Source of the DNA: Strongylocentrotus purpuratus
Lineage: Eukaryota > Echinodermata > Echinoidea > Camarodonta > Strongylocentrotidae
Length of the DNA stretch: 64,000 nt
Assembly (NCBI RefSeq): GCF_000002235.5
Contig: NW_022145594.1
Coordinates: 19,384,412-19,448,411 of the forward strand
Reading direction: 5' to 3'
The notes under the pieces were generated by a model. It saw nothing but the letters and a program-made list of their open reading frames with translations. It searched no databases and was not told the DNA's origin. Below, one piece after another: positions 48,591-59,939 of the stretch. Position numbers and translations under genes: made by a program. The first letter of the stretch is position 1. Every line of letters starts with the position of its first letter.

Positions 48591-48599
48591 AAAACTCAC

Positions 48600-49745
48600 C
48601 TATTGAAGAAGTTGGGGAGGATGGGAAGGTCTTCCTCTGCGGCTTGAAAGGCATCTTCGTACCCTGCTCAGAGTCTTCATGTGATGTCTGACGTTCATGT
48701 TCAACTGTGATCTTTACGTTGGGATACATCTCTGAAAGTTTGTGGATGTCAGTTTGAGACAACGGGCATTCAACATTTAAGAACTTGAGTTCTCGAAGTG
48801 AACTCTTTTTCCCTGTGCCATGCGGTGGATGACTGATTCTCCGAGGAAACTCAACCTTGCACCTGTCAAATGTCAGGAGAGTAACTATTTTGAGTTCATT
48901 TGACACAAGATGCATTAGGTTAATCATGGGTACAGCTGCTGATGCACCTCCAAGTTGTAGCTCACAACCTGAAGATGTTTGGAACCACTTAACAGAGGTA
49001 AGTTCTGCATCTCCTAGCTGCACCTTCTCTGTCTCAACAAACCTCAAACGTGGACTTATCGCATGAACTACATGTAATACATTCATTAATGTCTCAAAGC
49101 TGTAGCAATCATCCGTCGGTCCAAATGGTTCAAGATGGATGTTGGTCAGATGTGGCATCTTGCATGATGTAATTTGTTTGCCTGACTTTCTCAATAGCCA
49201 TCCTACACAGCCTGATAAAACCAGTGATACGATATTTGGACAAGACAAAGAAATATCCATTAACAGGCCGTCTGTAGGTACAAAATTTGAATAATCATAT
49301 CTTAATTTAAGCTCCCTTAAAGATGATGATGAATTGACCTCTAGAAAGTATGCTTGATTGGCTGGAGATAGACTCCCCATTTGCATATCTAGACTCTCTG
49401 CATTTGGAAACAAATTACTGAGAGTCCATAATATCTCAAGGAATGTTTCATAACAATGCTTGAAATTCAAGCAAACTGTGATGACCGATCTCATAGGCAT
49501 AGGCTTAGGCATAGGCATAGACATTGCACTGTGGGCAACTTGATGTAAATTTATCGCGCAGAAATCAATGGAGATATGCTTCACTGTCGGACACAATAGA
49601 GCCAGTATGAAGATGAAATTTTGGAAGTAATTGAGATGATCCGATAGCACAAGATGAGTCTCATCATCGGTGTTCTTCCACTCGATTACATGTAGCTCCA
49701 GTCCAGCATCACCCCTCAGAACAGAGTTCTGCCCAAATTTCTCGC
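48600..49745 (-). CDS. Exon encoding divergent leucine-rich repeats
   Basis: The acceptor is TTTATATTCAG at 49746 and the donor GTGAGT lies at 48599-48594; both ends are phase 1. The 381 codons contain irregular LRR-type strands: SSLRELKLRYDYSN, CPNIVSLVLSGCVGW, MPHLTNIHLEPFG, PRLRFVETEKVQL and SSLRELKFLNVECPL followed by YPNVKITVEHE. The spacing is irregular, as in F-box or NLR LRRs, and the module would serve as the sensor or partner-binding part. A short MPMPKPMPM run comes from a DNA repeat near 49497-49525. The exon end (SSPTSSIG) is Ser-rich and precedes the acidic linker. The two flanking gypsy elements lie in the introns on either side. An LRR assignment is more secure than any specific family. 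Confidence 0.75.
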
Positions 49746-50053
49746 CTGAATATAAAAGACAATTAAACAACAACATGTTGTGGCCTCCCCATTCACAGGA
49801 AAGTACACCAGACAGCATTATATAATAACCGATAAGAATCTGGCGTTGAGGTATTGATATTAAAATGAACAACACAATCATAACATCTATCTAGCATATC
49901 CTTCTACCTAGTTGATAAACACCTTGCGTTCCACAGAAAATGTTTACACAAATGGTTACCTTTATTTTTAAAGGCAATTTGGAAAGACTATTTCAAAAAT
50001 CACTATGAGAAATGTATTCTAAAATACTGGGTGGGCTGTGTCTAAATCAGTAC

Positions 50054-50211
50054 TGTAAGAGTTAAAAGACAACTCAAAATATTTTCTTTTACTCTTTATC
50101 CTGATCTTAATTACGGCTCCATCGTTCATATCGAGCACATGTTGTAAATGAAAAGACTTTATCAAATCTATCCGGATATCATACTGAATTACTGAATGTT
50201 GTAGATTGACA
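50054..50211 (-). CDS. Possible upstream exon of the LRR gene
   Basis: An open stretch encodes VNLQHSVIQYDIRIDLIKSF, then HLQHVLDMNDGAVIKIRIKS and KRKYFELSFNSY, which is protein-like with alternating beta strands. A possible acceptor (ATGTGGTAG) and donor (GTACTG) give a phase-1 end compatible with the LRR exon. Both sites are weak, and the intron would be about 310 bp. Confidence 0.3.
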
Positions 50212-50314
50212 CTACCACATAGGGAATAATAGGATTTAAGTAATTGTGTGACTTGATGCATGTAGGCATCATGATAGCTTAAGTCGTGTTATACAATCTA
50301 TAAAACTACAAACT

Positions 50315-50338
50315 ATAAAAACAACAATAATAATTGTG

Positions 50339-50372
<34 letters not shown>

Positions 50373-50663
50373 TGATAATAATAATGATAATAATTATAAA
50401 AATCATCATCATACAAATAGTATTAACCATATGTATATACCAGGGGATGCTCAGGGTGCCAATAAAGTCCTATTAGTACCCTGGCTTTAGCCAAGCTACC
50501 CTAAAGCACTGGAGCAAAGAATAACTTCCTGTAGGGTTTCCATTTACCACACTTGAGTGGAGAGTGGCAAATTTTAGATTAATGTCTTTAGATTAGTGCC
50601 GCGATAGGACTTAAATCCACAAACAATATGTACCATATCTACTAGACCACAACACCTTTACTA
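50315..50663 (-). mobile_element. tRNA-derived SINE with ATT tail
   Basis: On the minus strand, TGTGGTCTAGTAGATA (A box) and GGATTTAAGTCC (B box) are followed by GCGGCACTAATCT, a body with CTCTCCACTCAAGTGTGG and GGAAGTTATTC, and an ATT-repeat tail (50338-50400). The order is typical of deuterostome tRNA SINEs. Confidence 0.75.
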
Positions 50664-51594
50664 TGATGATCATGCAAACATGTACAGGTTTGTGTCTTCA
50701 TATTGAACATTCGTAATTGCTACAGGTACACAAAGGCTGGCATATTTTTATTCCAAATATCCTAGCTACTCCCTACCTGTACCTTTGAGTACATGTTCAT
50801 CCTCAAGTTAGCCGCCTTTACATGAACTAATTCAACGTTTCATTCATATGTACTACTATATTTAATGTCTGACGGGAGATGAAAGTGAATTAATTCTTTA
50901 TAAAATGCTTGAAAAGGCACATAAGATATTTTCAGGCAAAAAAGATTATTTTGTGCGTGATCTAAGGAGAAATTCCTGTCATTTGTATTTCTTTTTTTAA
51001 AGAACATTTTGTAAACCTAATTAGGAGAAAAGGGAAAATACCTACATGGTCATGCAATATATCTGTTTAACAAAGAAATTTGTATTCATTTGGTTAGCTT
51101 GAAATAAAAGCTTCTATTAGATGATTTTAAAGCAGTAACAATGCAATACATAGTACATGTATTGCTTTTCAAAGGGTTTCAACACCATGATTTTTCGCGT
51201 AATGATTTTGATTCTTATCTGATATCTTTTCACATACCTTCTTTTCCAAGCCTGAAAGATGTATCGCTATATGCATCACACACAGTCAGTCTTCGAGTGT
51301 GAAGTAGAACTCCATGTAAATCCTTTGATTATTAAATGTATTAGGAAAACATGAAAATATCTCATTAGACATTTCTCACTCTAAAAGAGCCTACACCAAG
51401 AATTGATGTGAATTTAAATTATAATATCAACATTATTTTGTCACTTTTCTCTTGGATTATTCCAAAGGAGATGACCTAGAACGGCGTTTTTCAAACAAAA
51501 AAAAGCAACCTGAAGAAAAAGGACCTCAAACATTTTATTTGAAGGCGTAGATGCCCGACGTGTATAATTTATTATCCAAGACTTTCCTCAGTGG
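50664..51594. other. No recognisable feature
   Basis: AT-rich sequence between the SINE and gypsy copy 2; no exon with convincing splice sites found. Confidence 0.4.
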
Positions 51595-51779
51595 TGTCAC
51601 ATATTAAGTGCAAACAAACTAACAAAGTAGTTGAATTCCATAACCATAGTCTGGTGTTTATTCCCCGCACTGGGTATCAAGTCACGCGTATCGCATATAC
51701 ATCGCGCACATGCGATCTGACCTCGTGAGGTCACAGGTGTCACATTTGCATAATCTGATACATATTCATTATCATGACA
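51595..51779 (-). repeat. 3' LTR of gypsy copy 2
   Basis: 185 bp, flanked outside by AGTGG and inside by the polypurine tract. Confidence 0.95.
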
Positions 51780-52618
51780 TCCCTCCTTTGCCAGAATGAA
51801 ACTTTATCCTGGTCTATTTTTACACTATAGTTTCACTTAAAATTCTTGTAATATTTCTTTTGTTCTTGTGTTTCAGCCATATGTCAATTACTGAAATAAA
51901 CATGCTTTGGTGCATTTGCTTTTGTTTCTTTTTGTTTCTTTTTTTTTCTTTTTTTTTCTTTTTTAAAGAACAACTTCTAACAAACAACAAATTTATGTGG
52001 TCGATAAACTTTTCCCAAATGTTTTATCTTCCAAACAACTTTGTTGAACAACATAAAACATAACATGCAATATAATATCTTTCATGCAATATCTTTTATG
52101 CATCCAGTCTGGGGTCCAAATAAAAGTTCAACTGTTCACTGGATACTATTTGAGAAAGTTCTAGTTTTGAGTTTGTGTAAATCATCTGTTATCTCCAAGC
52201 GTTCATACGACTAGCTGAAACTGAAGTTTCTGGAAATACTCTCTTCGATGATTGAATCCATTTTTGAAAACTGATCGATGCTCCAACTCAAACTTGTGTT
52301 TTTCGCAACACCTATCACATACAATAAGGGCAGCGTTCGGCGTACACCCTTTTGCATTGATTAATGTATGTGTAATATTAAAACATATATCAAACTTATT
52401 ATTTTAGCACATAACACAACTTCCTCGTACGCTTGGTTTCCATGGTGATTTCTCCAACATGTCGATTTCACAAATATGGGCAGCGCAAGGCGTACACCCT
52501 TTAAATCACAACTTGGCTTCAACCAATGATTTCCAAACATTTCTCCTTGGCACATGTAGTTTCAGATATCACTGTCGCTATTTTACAAAGAGCTCATCCC
52601 CACCATATTGATCTGGAA

Positions 52619-55600
52619 TCACACAAAATCATCATATCGCTTAGGGAATCTTCTCTGGCGTTGTGGTCTACTAGCTGCCATAGGAACGTTGGTGTTTGTT
52701 GTCTCTGCCTGAGTGTCACCATCTTGATGTGTCTGGTCACCGCCTGATGTGTTACTTGCTGCCTCTAAGTCTGGACCTCTGGTCACCGCCTCAGGAGTAC
52801 TGGTCACCGCCTCAGGATTGCCGTCCGACCCTTCAGGAACACCGGTCACCGCCTCAGGATTGCCGTCTGTCCTCTCTGGATTGGCAGCTTCGTTATGAGT
52901 GTCTCGGGACATGTATCTTTTTACACTTGATACATTCCTTTTGTACATGACTCCTTCAAGAGACTTCACAGTTACCATGCTGCCTGTTCTTGCTGTCACT
53001 GTGTATGGCTGGTTAAAGTATGGCGTGTCTAGTTTCCTTCTTTTATCACGTCTTACTATCACCTTATCTCCTGGCACTACGTCAGAACGTACGGCTCCCC
53101 TCTTCAGATCTGCATAGTGTTTTGCACCACTTTTCATTTGGAGGTCTGTGTCTCTCAGTTCCTGATCCTCACTAATGTCCTGGATTTGTGGTAGTTTAGT
53201 TCGGATCTTTCTCCCGAACAACACTTCTGCCGGGCTTTTCCCCCGTTGTCGAATGAGTACTAGCCCGATAGACTGCGACGTATTAAGTCAGCAAAGCCTC
53301 TCTCCAATCCTTGCCTTCTGCCTGTGCAATTCGAAGCCTTTTCACTATACTCTGGTTCTGTCTTTCGACCTCGCCGTTGGCTTGCGGCCATTTAGGAGTC
53401 ACCCGATGGTGGTGAATTCCTGTAATGTTCATGTACTCTGCGAAAACTTCTGAGATGAACTGGGGTCCATTGTCTGAGTATAACGTCACAGGTAACCCAT
53501 GTCTGCCAAAGATTTCAGCCAGGGCTTTGACTGTCTTCTCTTCAGTGGTTGATTTCATGATTGCATACTCGTAGTATCTGCTATAATAATCAACTACCAC
53601 AAGTATAGATTCTCCTGTCGGAAGTGGTCCTAGGAAACCAACAGCTACATCCACCCAAGGTCCTGTCGGCAACATAGTACTTCGAATTGGTTCTGGTGGA
53701 TTCCCCCTGCTTGTGATTTGGCAACCATGACAAGTCTTGACGAATTTCTCTGCATCTTTCTCACATCCTGGCCATCATACCTTGGTTCTCAAATTCTGTT
53801 TGGTGCCAACAATGCCCAGGTGTCCTTCGTGAGCTAATGACACCATCTTTGGCCTCTGTGCCTGTGGAATCACCAATCTGCTACCTCTCAGCACACACTG
53901 ACCAATTATACAGAGTTCATCCTTGATGGGAATGTATGCTTTGTATGGACAATCATCCCATTGTCCACTGTGAATACACTCTCTGATAACTTCGAGTTCA
54001 GGATCATGTTCAGATTCTCTTTCGACTTCCTTCGTTGTCACCGCCCCTGGCGTTGTTTGGACTGCCACAAAGCGCACAAAGCTCTCTGCTTCTGTTTCCA
54101 ACACAGAAGTTTCTCTCGGTTGATCATCCTTCAGCAATCTTGACAATGGATCTGCAATGTTGGACTTTCCTGCAATGTGGACTACCCTGTACTTGTACTG
54201 TTGAAGCCTCAGAACCCACCGCTCTATTCTCGCACATGGCTTAGATCTCGGTGAATAAATGACTTCAAGCGGTTTGTGATCAGTGACTAGATCAAACTCT
54301 ATTCCATACAGGTACGCATGGAATTTCTCACAAGCCCACACAAGTCCAAGGGCTTCTTTCTCCGTCTGAGAGTATCTCCTTTCAACGTTACTTAACGAGC
54401 GGCTGGCATACGCTACTATCCTCGGGCCATCAGCATGCACCTGCACCAGCACTGCTCCTAAGCCAACTGGACTGGCATCCGCTATGACCTTTGTCGGTGC
54501 ATTTAGATCATAGTAGCCCAGGGTCTCTGCACTCATTAAGCTTTCCTTCAGCGCCTTAAACGCTTGTTGTTGTTCATGACCAAATTGAAATGGCGTGTCC
54601 TTTCTGGTCAGCTTTCTCAGTGGATCTGCCAATGTAGCAAAGTTCGGAATGAACTTGGCGCAGTAGTTGACTAGCCCCAAGAAACTTCTCATCTCAGTTG
54701 CATTCTGGGGTTCACGGGCCTCTGCGATTGCTTTCACCTTGGCCAATCCTGGGTTGAGTCCTTCGCTAGACAGTCTGTGCCCCATGAAGTCCAACTTAGA
54801 GACACCAAACTTACACTTTTCTGCATTTGCAGTAAGTCCTGCGTCCCGCAGTCTGCCAAGCACCTGCTTCAACCTCTTGTCATGCTCTTTCTGGGTCGAT
54901 GCATGCACAATGATGTCATCTGATATGTTTGCAGCTCCTTCTATACCAGCTATCACCCTGTGTATCTCATATTGATAAATCTCTGGAGCAGCATTGATTC
55001 CGAACAACAGTCTCTTATAGCGGAACAACCCACAATGAGTGACAAAGGTTGTCACCTCTCTAGACTCCGGATGTAACTCCAGTTGGTGGTACCCCCACTT
55101 CAGGTCTATTTTCGAAAAGACCTTGCTAATCGACAACTCCTGTAGGACTTCCTCAATAGTGGGAATGGGGTGACGTTCTCTTACGATTGCTTTGTTCACT
55201 CTCTGCATATCGATACACAGTCTTATTTCGTCATTTCGCTTGGGAACAATGACAACTGGGCTTACCCATGGCGTGGAGTGTTCAACTGGCTCGATAATGT
55301 CGAGATCGATCAGTTCTGCGATCTTCATCTCGACCTTCTTTCTCAGTCCAAATGGGGTCCTTCGCACAGGCTGGGCCACTGGCTTCACCGTTTCATCCAC
55401 TGCTAACTGCACTTGTCGGCCCTTCAACTTCCCTACTCCTTTGAAGACTGCTTCAAATTCATGCTTTAGGTCTGCATAGCTCTGTACTGCATTTACAACT
55501 CCCACATGGAGCACTCCCAGCTCTCTAGATGTCCGCTTGCTATAATAAGTAAAGGTTCTCCGTTTTCCTTGATAACAACAAACTCTGCAGTAGACTTCAT

Positions 55601-56181
55601 CTTGCCCACTTCTACTGTGGCTGTAAAACATCCAACGGTCGTCAATGGTATCTGTGATGTGTATGGATAAAGCCTCTTGGTACTCTTAGCAGATTTGCAG
55701 ATAATTTTGTCCTTCTTCAGTTTCTCCCACAATATCTGATCTATTACATTGCAATCACTTCCCGAATCTACTATCACTGGGACCGTGACACCTCCAATGA
55801 TTATTGGGACCTTCTCATGATCACCATCATTCACGGCAAACTGATAGTACCTCTGATCACGCCCACGGCTGTTGTCATCATCACTATCATTTCCGGGTTC
55901 ACCTTCCACTTGGCGAACTCTATTCTTATACTTCTTTCCATCTCTGGACTTCCCATCTCTGAATTTTCCTCTCGCCTCACTTGTGCTTTTGGCCTTATAC
56001 TTTTGCACATCGTCGCAAAGTGGTTTTGGCCTCCACATTTCCGACAAATCTTTCCTTTGGCTGGACATGATGCATCCTTCCCAAAATGTCCTTTGTTCCC
56101 ACATCTGTAGCATTCCAAATTCTTTTTTCTGTCATTCTCATATGATACCTGATTCACTTGAACTTGCCCACCAGCTCTAGG

Positions 56182-56218
<37 letters not shown>

Positions 56219-56800
56219 GACATGGAGTTAAATTGACCTTCAACAGCTTCTAGAGCAGCAGCCATGGACAATGCATCATTTAACTTGAGCTCACCTCCTT
56301 TCTCCAGCATTCTCCTGCGAAGTTTATCAGCTCTGCAGTACTGAACTACTTGGTCAAGAATTTGGTTTTCTACATCTCCAGCTACGAAATTGCATCCGAT
56401 AGCAACCTGTCGTAATTTGGTAACAAATTGGGCAACCGTTTCACCATCTTCCTGCTTAGTTTTCCTGAACAAATGTCTTTGAAACGTAGCATTAGGTTTC
56501 ACAACATAATGAGCATTAAAGGGCATCTGTGGCTTTTTGATACTCATTCCTCTCCCCTTTGTTTGGAAGTGTTTTGAAAGTCTCCCTTACCACGGGCCCC
56601 GCAGTATACAGCAACAGTGCTCTTCGTTGAGCCTCCTGGGCCGGCGTACATCCGTCCAGAAACAGGCCGCGACTATCGGCGTAGGCTTCGAACTCTCCAA
56701 GCCAAGCTTTCCACTTGCCGCTGACAATACTTGCACCACCCGTCGGATCGAAGTGTGGAACTCCTCGAAGCGCTAACAATTCCGCTCCAGCGAATGCCAT
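52619..56800 (-). pseudogene. gag-pol: gag-pol polyprotein, copy 2, multiply broken
   Basis: Domain order is as in copy 1. Breaks visible by comparison: a +1 shift near 56517 in gag; a +2 shift near 55999 after the second zinc knuckle; indels near 55495-55545 after the protease; TGG to TGA at 53775-53777 in the integrase finger; a 3-bp insertion making TAA at about 53283; and a +1 shift near 53240. The first integrase catalytic Asp is Gly (AVGFLGP). A CT microsatellite (56185-56214) has expanded an Arg-Glu repeat in gag. The first zinc knuckle keeps its Cys (CYRCGNKGHF). Not functional. Confidence 0.95.
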
Positions 56801-56865
56801 GTTGAAACTTTTCCAGCTCGTAGCCACAGATTCAACATCCAAGAAACATTAATCCTCGTCGCCAA

Positions 56866-57050
56866 TGTCACATATTAAGTGCAAACAAACTAACAAAGTA
56901 GTTGAATTCCATAACCATAGTCTGGTGTTTATTCCCCGCACTGGGTATCAAGTCACGCGTATCGCATATACATCGCGCACATGCGATCTGACCTCGTGAG
57001 GTCACAGGTGTCACATTTGCATAATCTGATACATATTCATTATCATGACA
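56866..57050 (-). repeat. 5' LTR of gypsy copy 2
   Basis: 185 bp, identical to 51595-51779 as far as I can compare. Confidence 0.95.
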
Positions 57051-57087
57051 AGTGGGTTCATCAGTCCCGGTGGATAGTCGCCCTAAA

Positions 57088-58096
57088 GCACGGGTGGCCA
57101 ACCTTTTAAAGCTCGCGGGCCACAGCTTACGATTAGCATAACGTGGCGGTCCGTATGTAGTCTCCCCCCCAACACCCCACCCCCACCCACACACTCATGT
57201 AATACGTGTACACACGTGCAATTTTGCAAATACAAACAAGCAAACAACAAATTCAGTGAAAAAAAACAGGCTTACTTTTTTAGAGTGATTTCTGGGGCTG
57301 CATTTGATGGACCAGTTTGAGCAAGTCAGACCGGTCACTAATTTGTCAAGTCTTTGTTTTCTATAGCCTTGATCACCCTACTCTCCATAATATGCTAGAT
57401 GCAGCGATGTCTTGCTTTGTTGTTAACCTTCATTACATTCACACTCTGATGACAAATGAGGCAAAGTGGTTTTCCTTTCTTTTCTATGAAGAAAATACTT
57501 CAGAGACCAATCTGATTTAAAGTTTCTGTCTTCATTAGAAACTTTCCTTTTCTTCGCAGGTCTCGAAATAGATGCCATGTTGGTTGTTATTTGACACAAA
57601 ATCAGCAGAAAGAATATCATTACTTTATTATTTGTAAACTGTACATCTCTTTGAACGCGGTGTAAAGAGAAGGGGACTGTCCAGTTTACGATTAAGAATC
57701 ATGAGAAAATCAACGGCGGGAGAAAAGGGTTGTAAGTTTCAAGACAAGAATGGCATTTCGATTCACAACATCTGTTTATGTACAAACGTTACTGCGTGCG
57801 GAAATTACAAACTGAAATTATCACGGCGATCGAGTATTATTAATGTCGTTAATGTAATGTAATGAGAGGGAATTTGAGGAGTTTTACTTGTGTATCAACC
57901 AAGCAACGATTCAATATGTTGTGAATGATGAAAACAAATTAGGGAAATAGAGATTGCTGTGTTTAAATGTTTAACCCTATTCCATCGCTGCTATGCGGGC
58001 CGCATTTCATTCATGAGCTACTTTTATAATTACTTTTTCAAAGCTCCGTGGGCCGCACCAGAAAAGCTCGCGGGCCGCGGGTTGGCCACCCGTGCC
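57088..58096 (-). mobile_element. hAT DNA transposon, internally deleted
   Basis: The termini CACGGGTGGCCAACC and GGTTGGCCACCCGTG are perfectly inverted, followed by GCTCGCGGGCC on both sides. The flanking 8-mers CCCTAAAG and CCCAAGAG match at six positions, fitting a decayed 8-bp hAT duplication. It carries only the start of a transposase and interrupts a GGGTGGTTGTCC-type repeat that resumes at 58100-58195. Confidence 0.85.
57370..57578 (-). pseudogene. hAT transposase N-terminus with zinc finger, frameshifted
   Basis: The ATG at 57578 opens MASISRPAKKRKVSNEDRNF and then KSDWSLKYFL. After a frameshift near 57480, another frame continues GKPLCLICHQSVNVMKVNN with the C-x2-C of a BED/Spin-doc-like finger, then a stop. 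The catalytic domain is absent. It resembles the start of ZBED or GTF2IRD2-type hAT proteins. Confidence 0.75.
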
Positions 58097-58099
58097 CAA

Positions 58100-58195
58100 G
58101 AGGGTGGTTGCCCTACGGAGTAGTTGTACTAGAGGGTGGTTATTCCAGGGGTGGTTATCAGGGGGTGGTTGTCCAGGGGGTAGGTGTCCTAGAAC
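58100..58195 (+). repeat. GGGTGGTTGTCC minisatellite
   Basis: About six degenerate units of 14-18 bp; the interrupted start is at 57065-57080 on the other side of the hAT element. Confidence 0.6.
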
Positions 58196-58457
58196 CACAA
58201 GAGAGTTTCGAATGATTTCTCCTTAGAAAGTTGATCCTGGCACTACAAATAATATACCTAATATATATTTTTTATCAACAATTTTGTTCTGAATATCTTT
58301 TAGTTAAATTATCACCCTGAGTATTATCGTACCAATCATGTCTAGGCTTTGAGGGTGTTTTTGAGTCAGACATGTAGTACAATACCTCATTTTTTCATAT
58401 TTTCAAATTTCATATTTTCAGCTCAATAACAAGTTACAACAAATTGCATACATTACT

Positions 58458-58531
58458 AAACTCCGTTTCGTTGACAATTAGCCGTAAACGAAAGAGTTTA
58501 TGCATGGCTGATTGTCAACGAAACGGAGTTA
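58458..58531. repeat. Short perfect inverted repeat
   Basis: AACTCCGTTTCGTTGACAAT and its exact inverse are separated by 32 bases, which themselves contain TAGCC and GGCT. A miniature foldback element or cruciform. Confidence 0.9.
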
Positions 58532-58904
58532 AGTCTGTTGTCAATATGTGTGTTGCTACGACAGGCAGCCAGTGAAAACGAATTCGTTTTATAAAATTAT
58601 GGAAATGCAAGCACTACTTTAAATGTCCAATATCCACAAATTTAACCCTATAAACCCGGGGCCGAAGACTAAATTATTTTTCCTATGGACTATCTATAGT
58701 ACTTGCGTATGCGCAAATGGTCATTTTCCTCGACGACATAAATATATGAATTATTTCGTCAACTTTAATAGTCAGCATCATAGCTATATATTTTAATGCA
58801 GGCGCGGAGCTAGGATCTTATTTTAGGGAGGGACGGTAGAGAGCAAGCGAATCACTTAAAGAGCGCGCAAAACGCGCTCATTAGGGGAGGGGTGGGTCAT
58901 AGGC

Positions 58905-59670
58905 CTCCGCGCGAAGCGCGGAAGCTTAAACGTTACCTTAACTTATTAGGAAAAGAAGACGATTTATTGTACCGTTCTCGACTGTTAATCCTTGTCTGAA
59001 TGAAGTCCCCCCCCCCCCCTCCCGCGCGAAGCGCAAAAGCTTTGACGTTACATTAAATTATTATAAAAATAAGACGATTTGCTGTACCGTTTTCGACTGT
59101 TTATCCTTGTCTGAATTCAGTTTCTCCTCCTCCCGCACAGCGCGGAAGCTTTGACGTTTCATTAAATTATGAGAAAAGCAGACAATTCGGTGAACTGTTC
59201 TCGACTCTTAATCCTTACCTGAATTCAGTTTTTCCCCCTCCCGCGCGAAGCGCGGAAGCTTTGACGTTTCATTAAATTATGAGAAAAGCAGACAATTCGG
59301 TGTACTGTTTTCGACTCTTAATCCTTATCTGAATTCAGTTCCCCCCCCCCCATCCCGCGCGAAGCGCGGAAGTTTTGGCGTTTCATTAAATTATTAGAGA
59401 AAGTAGACGATTCGTTGAACCGTGCTCGACTCTTAATCCTTGTCTGAACGAAGCTTCCCCCTCCCGCTCGAAGCGCGGAATATTGACGTTTCCTTAAATT
59501 ATTAGAGAAATAAGACGATTCGTTGTACCGTTCTCCACTCGTCTAAATGAAGTTTTCCCCTTCTGCGCTTCGCGCGGAATCTTTGGCGGTGTTATCACAA
59601 TATAGAGAAAGGAAAACGATTCGTCGTACCGTTGTTGACTCTTAAACCTTGTTCGAATTTAGTTTCCCCG
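58905..59670 (+). repeat. Tandem array, about 113-bp unit, each with a GC hairpin
   Basis: Seven units each open with CCGCGCGAAGCGCGG or a variant, then AAGCTTTGACGTTTCATTAA, AGACGATTCG, TGTACCGTTTTCGACT and TTAATCCTTGTCTGAA, and end with a C-rich spacer. The hairpin has six base pairs around GAA. Units 3 and 4 are nearly identical; the outer ones are diverged. Confidence 0.9.
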
Positions 59671-59939
59671 AAAATTTTAAAGCTCTGACTTCTTTAGCTG
59701 ATATTATAGGAAAGTGAAACTTCGAGAAAGTACAAGTATTGTAGTTGTAGTCACTCTCGAAGTCGTCACAGCGGATAAAAAGTCACAGTTCAAAGGGAAA
59801 AAAAACTTGTCGGACGACCGACAATATACATCTCACCGACTTCAAACTTCTGCATTGATATTAGTACACGAGGATCGAGCAAGAATACCGACACAGCTGA
59901 CCCGACACAGCAACATATTTGACCGTGTCTTTCTTGCTC

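Larger units (their letters stand above)
14219..49745 (-). other. Host gene locus: LRR-ZU5-UPA-Death protein (PIDD1/NLRP1-like), seven exons
   Basis: The gene runs right to left. All seven exons have GT donors and AG acceptors on the minus strand. Joining phases are 1, 1, 1, 0, 0 and 1, so the frame never breaks. The exons total 2,498 nt and about 831 residues. The domain order is LRR, acidic linker, ZU5, HFS motif, UPA, Death. ZU5-UPA followed by a death fold is known from PIDD1, UNC5, ankyrins and, as FIIND plus CARD, from NLRP1 and CARD8. A leucine-rich repeat in front points to PIDD1 or an NLR. Upstream exons, and any NACHT domain, were not found. Introns are about 7.5, 0.8, 20.8, 2.0, 0.5 and 1.6 kb. 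Confidence 0.85.
51595..57050 (-). mobile_element. Ty3/gypsy LTR retrotransposon, copy 2
   Basis: The element is 5,456 bp with identical 185-bp LTRs and a 5-bp AGTGG duplication (51590-51594 and 57051-57055). It is the same family and orientation as copy 1 and lies on the other side of the LRR exon. The LTRs differ from those of copy 1 by a few changes, including a 1-bp deletion (CCATAACC against CCATAAACC). Primer site (56852-56864) and polypurine tract (51780-51792) match copy 1. Confidence 0.95.

Noticed and set aside
48589..49881. Complete 430-codon single-exon gene
   Set aside because: The first 45 codons lie upstream of a strong TTTATATTCAG acceptor, and the end is a GTGAGT donor; it is an internal exon.
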